Positions 15,112-27,300 of a stretch of 64,000 nucleotides of DNA are shown here, one piece after another. Made by a program: the position numbers and the translations under genes. Source of the DNA: Steinernema hermaphroditum (taxonomy: Eukaryota; Nematoda; Chromadorea; Rhabditida; Steinernematidae); NCBI GenBank assembly GCA_030435675.1, contig CM059623.1:1018012-1082011 (forward strand). Reading direction: 5' to 3'. The notes beneath the pieces were generated by a model. The model had not been told where the DNA came from, made no database searches, and saw only the letters and a program-made list of their open reading frames with translations. Every line of letters begins with the position of its first letter. Positions within the stretch are counted from its first letter, which is position 1.

Positions 15112-18037
15112 GTTTCTTGAAGGAGGGGCGAACTGGAGCGGAACGCCGAGTTGTCCAATTAACCGTCGTTTGCGGCCAGAACTTCTTGTTGCCTAGCAGC
15201 ACGGCGGACGAATGTACTGTAACGAGAGGAGAGTAATTAGATGCAGGAATGAAGCGGAAACGCGTTTGGATAAACGGAAGGGCACGCCACGCTTAAATAT
15301 GCATCGTCGAGGCGGAGAGACGTTCACGCCGGTGTGGCGAATGCGACCACAGCTGATTCCATTGAATACAGGCGAGAGGGGCGTGACACTGGCGAATCAG
15401 ATAGGGCCACGTAAGCGTAGCAACGCCGCGCCAACCGCAGCTATCACTGCGATTCCAGCAAAGCACACGTCAATTAGAAAAAGGGGAAAATGTATCGCCC
15501 AAATAGCGTGCCTAATCCTACCGTAATCCTGGCGACAAGGCGACGTGTGCTTGATAGAACGTGTTCGCTGCTGACGCTTTCAAAGTCCAATCTCGGATTC
15601 GCACATTGTTCGCCGCTTAAACGTGAAATTTGAGTGTACGAGATAAGGAGAAGCTTCTTCTGAAAGTCAGCTTCCGTTTAAAGTAAAAATAACATCTGAA
15701 AATAGAGCGACATGCTTAGAAACGCTGAATTCAAGTCCCGAACCAGGGATCATTTGAAATACACCGAGAGCAACTAAATCGATACAATTCAGATCAAATC
15801 GTTGTCCTAAAGATGTGCACACTGAAGCCAACCGTAGCCCAATAGAACCAGCGTTATTTCGAGCATTTACCTCAACGACACCTTCGAAACCGATAACGAT
15901 CGAATACAGCCGTGAAAAAGCGAAACTTTAAGCAATTCCCAACAAATTACACCGTACACCTCCGAAAAAACAAACAAGACCGAAACTCAGAGTCCAAAAC
16001 CCGTGAGAAAATACCATAATCCACTCTATACACGGACACGGCATGCAACAGATCTAGCCAAGAGCACAGACATCACCGATAAACAAAAAATACAGTGGCG
16101 CTCCAGGCTCTCGCTTATCGCCAAACACCGGCGGCAACTAGCGCTGCAATCAGCCGTACGACGACAGCGATAAAAGCCTTAACTGTCCATCTAACAACGC
16201 GACTCTTACATAACAGCCCTACAGATGTCCTCCGGTGTCGTTCCGCCCGGACGACAAACTGGATGCGACGAGAGCGCCTCAGCTGCGCAGTCCGAAAACC
16301 GAACGACTCTGCGCGAAATAATGCAGCAGCCGAAAACGAACACAGTCGAGGGTAAAACACGGCGAACGGCGACGGACGACGACGAAACAAGAAGTCGGGG
16401 AGAGCGAAATGGGAGAGGAGATCCTCGTCTCCGCGGCGTCGACCGATTTCCATCCCTTCGTGCGTCCGGCCATCCTCCATCGTCGTTATAATGACACATC
16501 AGCACAAACCGCCGACCTCTCAGCCACAGCGGCCGGCGGCACTCACGGAAGCGAGGAGAGCCGTCGGCTGCCCACGGTCTTCTTCTCGGCATAAATACGC
16601 ACATGTTGCTTCCATTGTTTATATTCACGACCAAAACCCAAAAAATTGCTCCCCAAACGGAAGCGAGAGTCGAAAGGTCAAGCGCTGTGAGCACAGCTGA
16701 TATCCTTCGAATCCTCAGCTGTGATCGACGCAATACCGTACCGTACAATGTGGGAGCGAACGCGAATTGCCGTGAAACACGAACTGGCCTTGAAGCACCG
16801 GCGCGCCGATAAGAATCCAGCTGTGCTGGCTACGACGAAAAAGCAGCCAGCGGCGACCACGGTCGATTACAAGTCGTTAATTGAATTCGTAGAGTTGCGA
16901 ACACCTACGGCGCCGAGGTTCGGGCGCGGCGAGCGAGTGTTTGAAGAGGCCGAATTCGAGCACAGACAGGCGCGGCAAAAACAGACGTTTAGACGGAGAC
17001 AAATATCAGACATCACTGCAAACGGCGCGGCGCCACTTTTTGTTTGTCCACCGGCTGCCGATTGATCGTACTTTCTTCTTTTCGCATCGTTAGAGCAAAA
17101 ATCAGTGGCAGTCTTCGACCTTCCTGATGAATTTTTGGGATTTCTGTGAAAAACTCAGCAAATCTGTTATCTTCTGCGAACACACGCGCCTGTTTATGGC
17201 ATCTCAAATTTCAAATTGGCGCTTTCCGCCGTTCCCGACATTGATATGTGTGGATTTCTCTGACGTGGATTAAGCGATATGACGTACCCAAGGCGATTGC
17301 GAGATTTGGGCCATAAATTTTTGCAGTCGTGCTTGCAGGATGGGTGATTTGTCCATGGACATAGCCAGCCAACGCGAGGAAGTTTAGCCTCATTCTCTTT
17401 GGAGTTGCACTTTGCAAGAATTAAAATTTGTATGGGAAAGCTTTGCAAAGCCAATTACGTTCACAGGGCTCCTCCACTCAGCCGAACCTGAAGTGAAACG
17501 GTGAAAATTCCGCCGTTAATTCACTTTCTCCCCGACAAAAACAATTAATCCCAGCGAACCGGGGCAGTCGTAACGCGAAAAAGTGAAACGCCATAACAAT
17601 GCGCCCGTAATCGATCCGTCCTCGGCGACAATGGAGATAACAACATAGCAAAACTATAGTTCATACAAAGAAGAAGAAGAAGATAGTGGCTGCAGTAGAT
17701 GAGTATGCAAAAGGGGAAAGGGCGAACGGACTAAGGAAAGCAAACGAAACCTCTTCGGCGACAGACGCAACGGACAGCGCTGCTGTCTTGTTGGCGCCCT
17801 CCGCAGCCGATCGATTCGTCTCCGCGCCCCGTCTACTAGACTCAACAGCGCGCAACAGTCTTACCAGGATTCATTTGCCCATGTGGGTGGGTGGGGTGCG
17901 GCTGCGGGAAGTGCGAATTTTTCCAGTTCTGTTGGCTAGAGTACAATGTAAGTGCGGAAAACACCTTTTTCTTTGTTGCCCTTTATCTGTAACGGACCTA
18001 TAACAACAAAACAATTAACAATCAACAACGGGGCAGT
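15112..18037. other. Spacer upstream of SMIM14, GC-rich, no supported gene
   Basis: Open frames at 15212-15526, 16206-16748 (-) and 16721-17065 (+) have skewed composition and no family resemblance. The segment 16100-17060 is GC-rich with several CAGCTG/AGCTGTG words and TTAATTGAATTC, which suggests promoter-proximal or regulatory DNA for the minus-strand SMIM14-like gene. Confidence 0.4.
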
Positions 18038-19732
18038 TTAAAGGCAGGAGGCGGGTGGCCATTCAACGAGTACGGTGTCAACGTCAAGTTCCAAAATATC
18101 AACTTCTCCTTGCTCTACTTGTAGCAGCTCTGCGATCGATGGCTGAGTTCTGCCGAAGTCGCCGTGCACGAATTCTTTGATGTATGTGCCAGCCTGCGTT
18201 TCGACCCTAAACAAGACGTTGAATTCCACAGATAAGAATCAGAGGGTTACTTCAAATAGAAGTGATGATCGTCCAGGAGTAGCGCTTCCATCTTGAAAAT
18301 CGTTCGGCGGCGATCAATTAGGGGTCTCCGCTTCAGCACACGTACTACGGTAGGCTGCACAATTTCCAGCGGGGCCTGGGAAGTCAAGCTCTCAAATGCG
18401 TCGCGCGAGATTGGAAGAGAGCTGTAGCACAAAGCGGTGTATGACTTCCTCTTTTCTAGAAGCAAGTTATGAGCAAGTTTTGGGGCAAAAATGCTTGACT
18501 GACCAATCCCGTTGTCATCTTCGTCGTACTCGTGCACTACAGTATTCAAAGTATCTGAGTGTTCTTTTGTGACTCGACACAAATCCCGAACCTAAAGAGA
18601 TCAACAGTAGGGAATACGGTACGCACGACAAACATTTATGTGCTCGCTCTTGTTGATTTCCTCTTGAAGCTCGCGTAGGAACGACTTTCCCTTCTCCCCA
18701 CGAAGCTGCTGCGTGTTATGGCTGTTCAGAAGTTGGACACAAAACGGTCGTCCTGTTCCCAGCATGCGCACATCGATATCTTCGCGGCCAGACGAAGAAA
18801 AACGGGAGTTATCGGCTTTTGTGAATTTTATCAACACTCGGGAAATTATGTCTGCAACCTAAATGTACCGATATGAGCACAAATTATCTACAGGCAGCCT
18901 ACCGAATCTGGCAATGGATAGGTGGTGTTCTCCTCGTCGGTCCACTTTGTTTGCGGAAGATTCCTCGAGAACTTACAGTACCTCCCGGCAATGTACACCG
19001 CTTCTCGCTCGAACTGTGGAACGATTTCACAGGCCTGGGTGGGATTCTCGAATTTGTACGATCTGAACCAGCAGAAACTACATGAATACCATGAAGCATG
19101 GGGACTACCGGCGAGCCTCGTCACTCAGCTTTCCCATGATGTTCGTGACTTTGACCTTGGTGTACCGAGCCGCGAGTCCTTCTTCGTAATCTTCGTCCAG
19201 ACGTCGTTTCTTGCCGCCACTGCAGAACTCCACGGGCAGATGACGGAACAGAAAGTCCGAATCGGAAGAGTTGAACTCATTGTTGGCGAATGAGATGGTC
19301 AAACCGAGGTCAGAAGAAGGCGTGGGCCGAAGACTGGTTACCTGAAAAGTCACGTTTGATATCCACACTACAAAGAATACCAACCGCTTCGATCTTCCGG
19401 ATGTACAGCTCCGTGCAGCGGACCTTAAAAGGCACCGTAGCCAGGGTTCCCTTGCAGTGCGCCAAGAAAATCTTCTCGAAAATGTGTTCGCGAAGAATCA
19501 GCGTAGTGGGGAAATCGAGCGACAGGCTGAAGGTCTTCGAATCATACGGATTCTTATCGAAAACCGCCTTCGCCTCTTCGGCGACCTTCGAAGCGAAGCT
19601 GTCGTCGGTTATGCCGAAGCATAGAACGCAGTTCCAGGAGTTCTCTGTCGGTTGAAGAGAATCGAAACCCGCCACTTGCTGGATACAGCTTGAGCACAGC
19701 AACGAATTCAGCGATGCTTCGTCGAACTGCAT
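18038..19732 (-). CDS. pus-10: tRNA pseudouridine synthase Pus10
   Basis: Seven minus-strand exons, 19385-19732, 19109-19341, 18903-19062, 18634-18858, 18504-18591, 18251-18455 and 18038-18206, give 475 aa; all introns are about 40-50 nt and all phases close. The N-terminal part has two CxxC pairs (C13/C16, C35/C38), as in the zinc-binding Pus10 N-domain. Family blocks follow: AGRYCKFSRNLPQTKW, the catalytic-Asp block SSGREDIDVRMLGTGRPF, RRPL, and the C-terminal TQAGTYIKEFVHGDFGRTQP...LELDVDTVLVEWPP. Pus10 makes pseudouridine in the T-arm (positions 54/55) of tRNAs and in metazoa also binds pri-miRNAs. It is divergent from dog-1, with about 700 nt between start codons. The gene name is by orthology. 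Confidence 0.93.
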
Positions 19733-20436
19733 GCCTGATACAGAATTGAACTATGAACAAAGACGGCACTGAACGCAAGAAAACGCGAATAGACAGTAGA
19801 CATCACTTCCTTTGAATGGAACAATGAGAGAGCGGTCGGTTTGCAGACGCTCCGAACGCCTAGACGACAGACAGTATTTTAGCGTCTAGATGTCTGAAAA
19901 AACCATCATAGAAAACAGGAAATGAAGAGCTTATATTTTGCAACACAAAAGCAGGAAATATCAGACATTCACCTCATTTCGTTTGTTCTTCCATCCGTAC
20001 TTCCAGTTTTTACCTCCAACATGGTATTCGACTAATTTTTCGCCTCCTTTCAAAACAAAAGCTGATGCAAATGTGAGACAAAAAAACTGATAAAGATATA
20101 TTCAAATGGAAATCGTGAAGAGAAACAAGCGAACATCAGTACAAACATAAGCCATAAATCTTAAAGCTAAGATGATATGCATAATTTAAGTGCTTATTTG
20201 TGCTGCATTGTATCGTATCCGAAAAAAGCCATGAGCCACTGCTTTCTCCGACAAGGCCCTCGCTCTCCCTGCCACTTTTCGGCCAGCCTCTAAACGATCT
20301 TTTTTGTAATCGTCGTGTGTGGGCAGATAACGCGCGAAATCGACGATTTCAAAATTTCGACCGCTTCCGAATCCATTCTTCAATTGCAGGAGCTGCCGAG
20401 ACTGTCTAAAGTCTCAAACGGTCTGCCTGCATAATT

Positions 20437-23400
20437 ATGCGAGCGTCTACGTCTACACCGGGGCAGCGCCAGACGACCCTCAAGAGCTTCATGCAGAAGA
20501 AGCCGCGTCCCAAGTACGTTTCTTTTCGGCTTTTCCTGTACACCTTTGTCGCTTTTTAGGGCGCAGAACTCGAAGCGGAAGAAGATAGTGCTGGAAAGCG
20601 AATGCGAATCGATGAAAATCAGTGGGATCGACGTGAAGCTGCCCCCGAAAGTGAAGCCCTATCCCTCGCAGAAGCTCATGATGTTCCGGATTCTGCAGAG
20701 CTTGAAAACTTGTCAGAACGCGATGATCGAAAGTCCTACAGGAAGTGGTACTAGGATAACATCTATCTATGAGTTCTATCTGAAATTTAAGGCAAAACTC
20801 TTGGTCTACTGTCCTCAACATGCGCATGGCTGCAAGACTACCAGGAACAGCGCCGAAAAGCGAAGGTCACGTGCCCGAAACATGGACTAGCCAAGAAGTC
20901 AGGCAACGAGGAGAACGAAGAGTTCACATTGGATGTGTCAGAAATGGAATCTTCAATAGTCGTCGACGGCAACTCGGACTTCTCCTTCAGAGCGATCGGA
21001 ATCTCGGACATGATGGACGACGACGATGACGATTTCGTGGCTCCATCCCCGGTGTCGAAGCGCAAGTCGATGGATGTGAGCGTGACGAAGGCAAAGCGGC
21101 CAAAACTTGAAGAAAGGGTGGCAAAGGAGGAGGCGGAGTGCACATGCCTACCGTAAGGGTAGCCTTTTGTAGTCTAGACACCTCCTTTCCAGACGAGTAC
21201 GAATCTACTACGGTACTCGCACCCACAAGCAGATCGGACAAGTAGTAAAAGAATTCTCGCGTCTGCCCTACGCCGGAGTCATCAAGCACACCATCCTGGC
21301 CAGCCGGGACCAGTCCTGCATCCATCCGGTGGTCAAGCAGTCTAGCGACGTCACGGGAGCGTGCAATGAGCTGCTCGCGCCCGAAGGTGTAAGTTGAAAA
21401 CTGCCAATCTAGATTATATCTGTCGATGGTTACAGGGTGGATGCGCACACAAACAGAACATCAGAGCCGCTAGACTAGACAAAGGTCCAGACATGCGCAA
21501 ATTCATCGAAAAGAACGGCGCGACTGTTTGGGATCTGGAAGACCTCGTGGACGCGCTGAGCAGCTCGAATCCGGCTGTGTGTCCCTACTTCGCCTCCACG
21601 AGAGTTCTGACCGACGACGCCGACCTCATCTTCTGCCCATTCAGCTACCTTCTAGGCACGTGTTTTGCATCCGTGGACATGCCTTACCGTACTCCCTGCA
21701 GATCCGATTATCCGAGACATGTCTGATGTCTACATGAACCGGGCGGTTGTTATCCTCGACGAGGCGCACAACGTCGAAGACACGTGCCGCGACGCCGCCA
21801 GTTTCGACTTTACGGAGGCGGAGATCACGAGCGCCGTGGAGGAGTTCAACTTGAAGAGGATGATTCTGCGGAAGGCGCAGGAACGAGCGTTTGGGCGATC
21901 GCAGATGCAAAACTCTCCCGCGAAGTTGCCGGAGAACCTCCCGGAAGTGCTGGACGAAGTGGAACAGCACCTAGCCGTGGTATGTCCCCCCGATCTAACC
22001 AAGTAGCTGTGTGTTCTCAGCTAACACACTTCGTGAAGAACATGCACGACTGGTTCGTGTCCGTCAGCAGCGACGTCGCCAACGCACCGGCGAAATACGG
22101 ACGCCAAACCAAGACGATGTCGTTCGCGGCGCTCTCCAACTCGTTCAAAGATTCCCGGTGGCATGGGCTCTACTTTAAGAAGTGGGAGGACGAGCACAAA
22201 AGCGCCAGCGAAGAGGACGAGAAGCTGAATAGACTCTACGAGCAGATTACAGTAGGTTTACTGCTCTGTAACGAAACCGGTTGACCTTTCACGCTTCAGA
22301 AATCGTACGGATACATGTGCAACGTCGACAAACCGAGTCCAAATGGCGCTCCTCTGGATGAGGTCATGGAAAAGGTCCTCTCCGCCTACAAGCTCAGCGG
22401 AAACACAATCGTTTGCATGGAAAAGTTCATCTACTTCATGGGCTACTATTCGCGAAACGCCAACGGAATCAATAATATGACTACTTACAAGTAGGGTGGA
22501 ATATTATAAAACCGTAAGATAAACCGAGTTAGGGCTCTTGTGTGCATCGAGAAGGAGGTCCAAGCGCGCACACCATGGCGGAGTGGAGGAGGTGGAAAGT
22601 ACTCGGCCAGTCAGGCCCTCGGATCTCAAGCGCCGTGGACAGAATATGGAGGTGCAGATGAGGATCGAGAAGATGGACACGCTCAGCCGAGAAAATCCTC
22701 GGCGTTCAAACCAGTGAAGCCGGGGCACAAGGTCACAATCAGCCTGTGGTGCATGGTTCCTGCACTGGTAAGATTAATCGCCAGGATTCACTTAAGCATT
22801 CTTTTTAGTCGTTCAGGGACGCTTTCTCCTCTTGTCGCTCCGTGATTCTGGCCTCTGGAACCCTGACCCCGGTGGACACATTTGAGAGCGAGCTTGGAAT
22901 GACGTTCAAGTTCAAGATGGAAGGCGACCAAGTCATTCCAAATGAACAGATCTTCGCCTCCATCGTTCCAACAGGCCCCACCGGAGGAAGGCTCTGCGCG
23001 ACATACAACTACATCAACGGAAACGACAGTTTCACAGCGGAATTATCGGCGATTATCAAGTCCGTGTGCGAAACGGTGCCGAAAGGAGTTCTCTGCTTCT
23101 TTCCGAGCTATCGACTCCTAGAAAAGGTGTGGGAGTACATGGAAGCAAAGGATATTTTGAGGTCTCTAAATATGATAAAGGTAAGAAGCAGATCCTCGTA
23201 ATATTCTAACTTGTCGTCTCAGAAAATCCTAAAAGAACCAAGAAGATCCAGCGAACTAGCCGGAGTCATGGATCAGTATGAGAAAGCCATAGAGAATCCA
23301 AAAACTGCTATAGGCGCCAAAGGAAATGGGGCGTTGATGTTCGCCGTCTTCCGTGGAAAAGTTTCCGAGGGCATCGACTTCACCGACGACCGCGCTAGAT

Positions 23401-23932
23401 GCGTCATATCAGTGGGCATACCGTATCCGAACGCAGTTGACGAGCAGGTACCGTAACTAAGCTACCGTAACCCACGGACTTGCGAAGATTGCAGGTCGTC
23501 GAGAAGAAGAAGTACAACGACGATTCGTCGAAACCGAACTCTGTGATGCCAATCAAAACGCTGCCTGGTGACGTATGGTACTCCACACAAGCCTACAGAG
23601 CGCTGAACCAGGCCCTTGGACGGTGTCTTCGACACAAGAACGATTGGGGCGCTCTCGTGCTGGTGGACGAACGATTTGTGGCGCACAGCCTCCAGGGACC
23701 AATTGTCGCACCGAGGGCGAAAATATCGAAATGGGTCAAGGAGCAGTTGGTGGTCTACAGCGAATATAGCGCTTTCCAAGTAGAACTTAGCGAGTTCGTT
23801 GAGAGGATGCAGGAACGCGACAGAAACGCCAAGAAGACGAAGGAAGAAGAGAGAAAGATTGACCCGGAAATGGAGGATACTACGGAATGGAAGACTTTTA
23901 AGAAGAGCGTTCCTTCAATTTTGAGCGGATAG
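20437..23932 (+). CDS. dog-1: FANCJ/BRIP1-type FeS DNA helicase (DOG-1)
   Basis: Twelve exons (20437-20513, 20560-20747, 20792-21152, 21193-21388, 21436-21655, 21702-21979, 22021-22251, 22300-22490, 22533-22767, 22809-23180, 23223-23447, 23495-23932) give about 1003 aa. Blocks in order: PYPSQKLM, Walker A ESPTGSGKT (completed across an intron), CTCLPR, YYGTRTHKQI, four FeS-cluster cysteines (SCIHP, ACNELL, GGCAHK, VCPYF), VVILDEAHN (DEAH), ASGTLTPV, FPSYRLLEK, RGKVSEGIDF and QALGRCLRHKNDWGAL (motif VI). FANCJ/DOG-1 unwinds G-quadruplexes and acts in interstrand crosslink repair; loss in C. elegans deletes poly-G tracts. The N-terminus QTTLKSFM resembles a PCNA-binding box. Intron 5 (21656-21701) must be GC-AG. 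An acidic, Lys-rich insert (DDDDDD) lies before the CTCLP block. Confidence 0.95.
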
Positions 23933-23974
23933 CTGCTGTGACGGGTGTGAAATGCCTCTGACCTCAGAAATGTA

Positions 23975-23980
23975 AATAAA
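23975..23980 (+). terminator. Poly(A) signal of dog-1
   Basis: AATAAA lies 43 nt after the dog-1 stop codon, with a T-rich stretch just downstream. Confidence 0.7.
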
Positions 23981-24339
23981 TGTTCTTGTCGTAAAAAATG
24001 CGATATGGACCGAAAAGGTTGAAGCCACGAAGGTATCTCACGAGACAGGACACGGGTGTGAGTCGCGCAGGAGACGTCTAGTCGTAATGGGCGTCTGCAG
24101 CTAGAGTTTATTGCAAAAAAAGTCTGTCTGAAACGGGTTGATTTGTCAAGCAGACAGTGTCTAGACAGCGTCTACGAAGAATGGTAGATATTTCCCAGTT
24201 GTATTTGTCGCGTTGAGGCCAGCGCCTCTCTCCCTGGTTCGATGCCGCCCGCGAGCGCTCGATTTTTCCGCGTCGCATCGCTTCTGATTCATTTATTTTG
24301 TGCCTGCCTACTCGTCTAGCTTTCCAGATCGCCGCTAGA

Positions 24340-27300
24340 ATGTCTCAGACGTCTTCTCAGACAGATAGAGACGAAATGGACGACACCACAGACATCCTCG
24401 AGACAAGCGAAGTCGTGAATCGAGCTCGTAAGTCGAAGATTTCCATCTTTCGCTTGACTCATCTCGATTTTCAGGCCTGACGTACACCGATTTCGATCCA
24501 AAGACATGGTCGCCACTGCATCTGTACCGCTCACCGAACGACATAGTGGCCGCAGCGATCAGAACCTCGGGATCAGAAGGCCTTGGCCGGCAGGAGATTG
24601 GCGCGCTCATGGGACTGAACACGAATGTGAAGGCCGGAAACCGCAGGGTGTCACATCACATATCGCAGGTGGTGAAGGAGTCGCCGAAGCACATAGGGCA
24701 GTACCAGAAGATGGAGGGTAAATATCGATGCATCAAGTACAAGGCTATTGGTTGGGCTATCTAAAACCGTAGTTTAGGTACTTCTGGAAGTCAGAAGAGC
24801 CTCAGAACTTCGCTAAACTCTACGACGACTTCCGCGCCATCATTGGAGAAGAGTGTCCGTTCAAAATGGGCGATGTGATCAAATTTCCTAACACTCATTT
24901 GAGTAAGTCAGCAAAGTGTTTCTTACGGACTTCCGAACTTTCTAGGCACTCTGAGAATTAGTGACATTTCACTGAATCGGCTCGTATTCCTTTTACGCTC
25001 ACTGGAAACAGATCGAGTCATTGTGACACTGAACAAGTGTATGAAGATGGTGCAGCAGATGGAACAGAGTGGTGGCTACCGCTTCCAGATCGACAAGAAG
25101 TCGCTTATGAAGTGCTTGCACGCCCTGGAGAAGCGAGGCTATTGCCGAGTTTTCGAGACGGCCGTTTCTGAGGATCAGGTCGTCACTCAGGTAGGGCTTT
25201 TCTACAATAAAGCAGCTTACTGTCTTTTTCTACTTTCAGATCAAAGTCATATGCCATCGTGATATCGTCGCCGTAGACCACCCGGACGTTCGTCTCGCTA
25301 TCCGCACCGCCATCGACTCGTTCCACGCGGAAGGTCGTGTCTTCCCCCACGGCCAGCTCCGAATGCTCAAGAAGAAGGATGTGAAGGACGAACCAACTGA
25401 CCCGGTTGCAAAAGAGTCGCAGTTGTTCAGTGAGGCGTCGCGTCTGACCGAGAACCTCCACTGGTCAAACATGAAGATAGCCGATAGGATGCTTCTCTTC
25501 AGACTCCAGCTGACCGACATGAATTCGAGAGTGGTAGGAGTCGTTTGCTTCTGGCATGGCTCGTATGACTCCGTTGTAGGCCCTCCGCCCACTCATCAAA
25601 GAGGAACCCGAAGATCTGATGGACACAACAGATGCCAACGACTCAGTTTCCTCGATGGTAGACGTTAGTGAAGAAGACGAGCTGGTGCCCGACATACCTC
25701 CGGAGCCTGAGAAGAAGCCCGACTACAGAGCAGTTGATGACTGTGGCATCCAGAGCAAGATGGTCCGCTGTGCAATCGTGCACGAACTCCTCTACCATTT
25801 TGCCCACTCCTACGAGCATTTCAAGCACTTGCCAAACGTCTACGAGCGTTTCCCGCCCGCTGTCAGCATCGACGATTGCAAGCAGGAGAGCTCTACCGTA
25901 TACATCGACGAGGAGTCGCCACTCCGCTTCATACCTCCCGTGCCGCCTTTCGCCAATGCGCAGCAAGGATGGTTCATGTTGCAGGACTTCTTGAATGTAC
26001 TGCCTCTCTCTGTCTATGTGCTTATCATGAGAGTGCCTAAAGAAGTGAGTGTGTCCAGCCTTGCTCGTCCTAATGTTGTTTTTCAGTGCGACGGGCTCCA
26101 CGAATACCTGTCTGACCCGATCAAACGACATACGCTACTGGGCGACCTGCCTCAACCTATGCGATTGTTGCTGATGAAGGACAAAAAGTTCATCAAGTAC
26201 TTGGAGCACATCATTCTTTGTCTTTGTTCGTACGGGTTGATGCGCCAAGCGCCGAATCCGGATCCGAGACGCTTCAATACGGCCCATTCGGTATGTAAGA
26301 CAGGGATGTCTAGATAGAGACAGCGGAGACGTAGTCTAGACTCCTTGCAGTTCGTCGTACAAGGATGAGACAAAGCTGTGGTTTTTGTTTAGACTGTAAA
26401 AAGTAGTGTCTGCATGACATCTAAACTATTTTGATTGCCATTTCAAATGTCTAGAGTTTGTTTGCTGTTGACTAATCGCTTATCTTCCTTTTAGTTGGTC
26501 TTTTTCGTCTCCAAATATGGCGTTCTTCGCGACACGAGCACCTCCAGCAAGGGCTACGCTACTGTAAGCGATCCTCCCGAGCACTACACTTCATATGTCT
26601 ATGACTTCAAGAGCCTAGGCGTAAGTTCCATAGCTGCCCATGATACATAGACTTATGATACATCTCTAGGATGTACAAAACTACTGGCACCACCTCCGAG
26701 CCATCGCCCTCTCCACGCCGCTTTCCTTCCGAATCGTCAAGAACGATCAGGGCGAGGACATCCACGTGCACACCAACGCCGAAACGCGCAACAACTACCG
26801 TAAATACGCGATGGGCACTTTCGAGCGTACTCACATCATGGGGGACACTTCGCAGGAGTACAATCTCATCGAACCCATAGCGCCGCACGACGGTTGTGCC
26901 GGATTTACGTCCGATCTCTTCGTGCACCTCAAACGCCACTGGGATCTGAACCCGCGTCCTGGAGAGTACATCAACTGGTTCATCAACAAGTGGCGGAACG
27001 ACGCGGAGATGGCGCGGAAACACGTTGAGCAACGCGTGGAGAATCTACAACCCCACTGGAATTCTTTCATAATCGCCCTGATGCCGTCGGATTTGGACAT
27101 GGTGAAGCGCCAGAAGATGGCCAACAGTACCCTTATTGGGACGCCGACGATTAGATCGCTGAGAGAGGACGGCCATGGGAGAATCAAGAAGCAGAAACCG
27201 TTCGCGCAGAGGATGCCTAGGAATGCGCAGGAGAAGGCTAAGGCGAAGCCTAATAAGGGGAAGCGGAAGCTCGACGAAATCGACCTGCTCAGCGAGAATA

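Noticed and set aside
16206..16748. 180-codon minus-strand frame upstream of SMIM14, with overlapping plus-strand frames
   Set aside because: All strands are open because the region is GC-rich; codon pattern and residues do not resemble a protein family.
19554..19778. 74-codon minus-strand frame starting 46 nt upstream of the PUS10 start
   Set aside because: Different frame from the CxxC-bearing PUS10 N-terminus and without family resemblance.
24237..24275. GGTTCGATGCC as a B box of another tRNA-like unit
   Set aside because: No A box at the right distance; the upstream GAGGC...GCCTC hairpin does not fit a tRNA arm arrangement.
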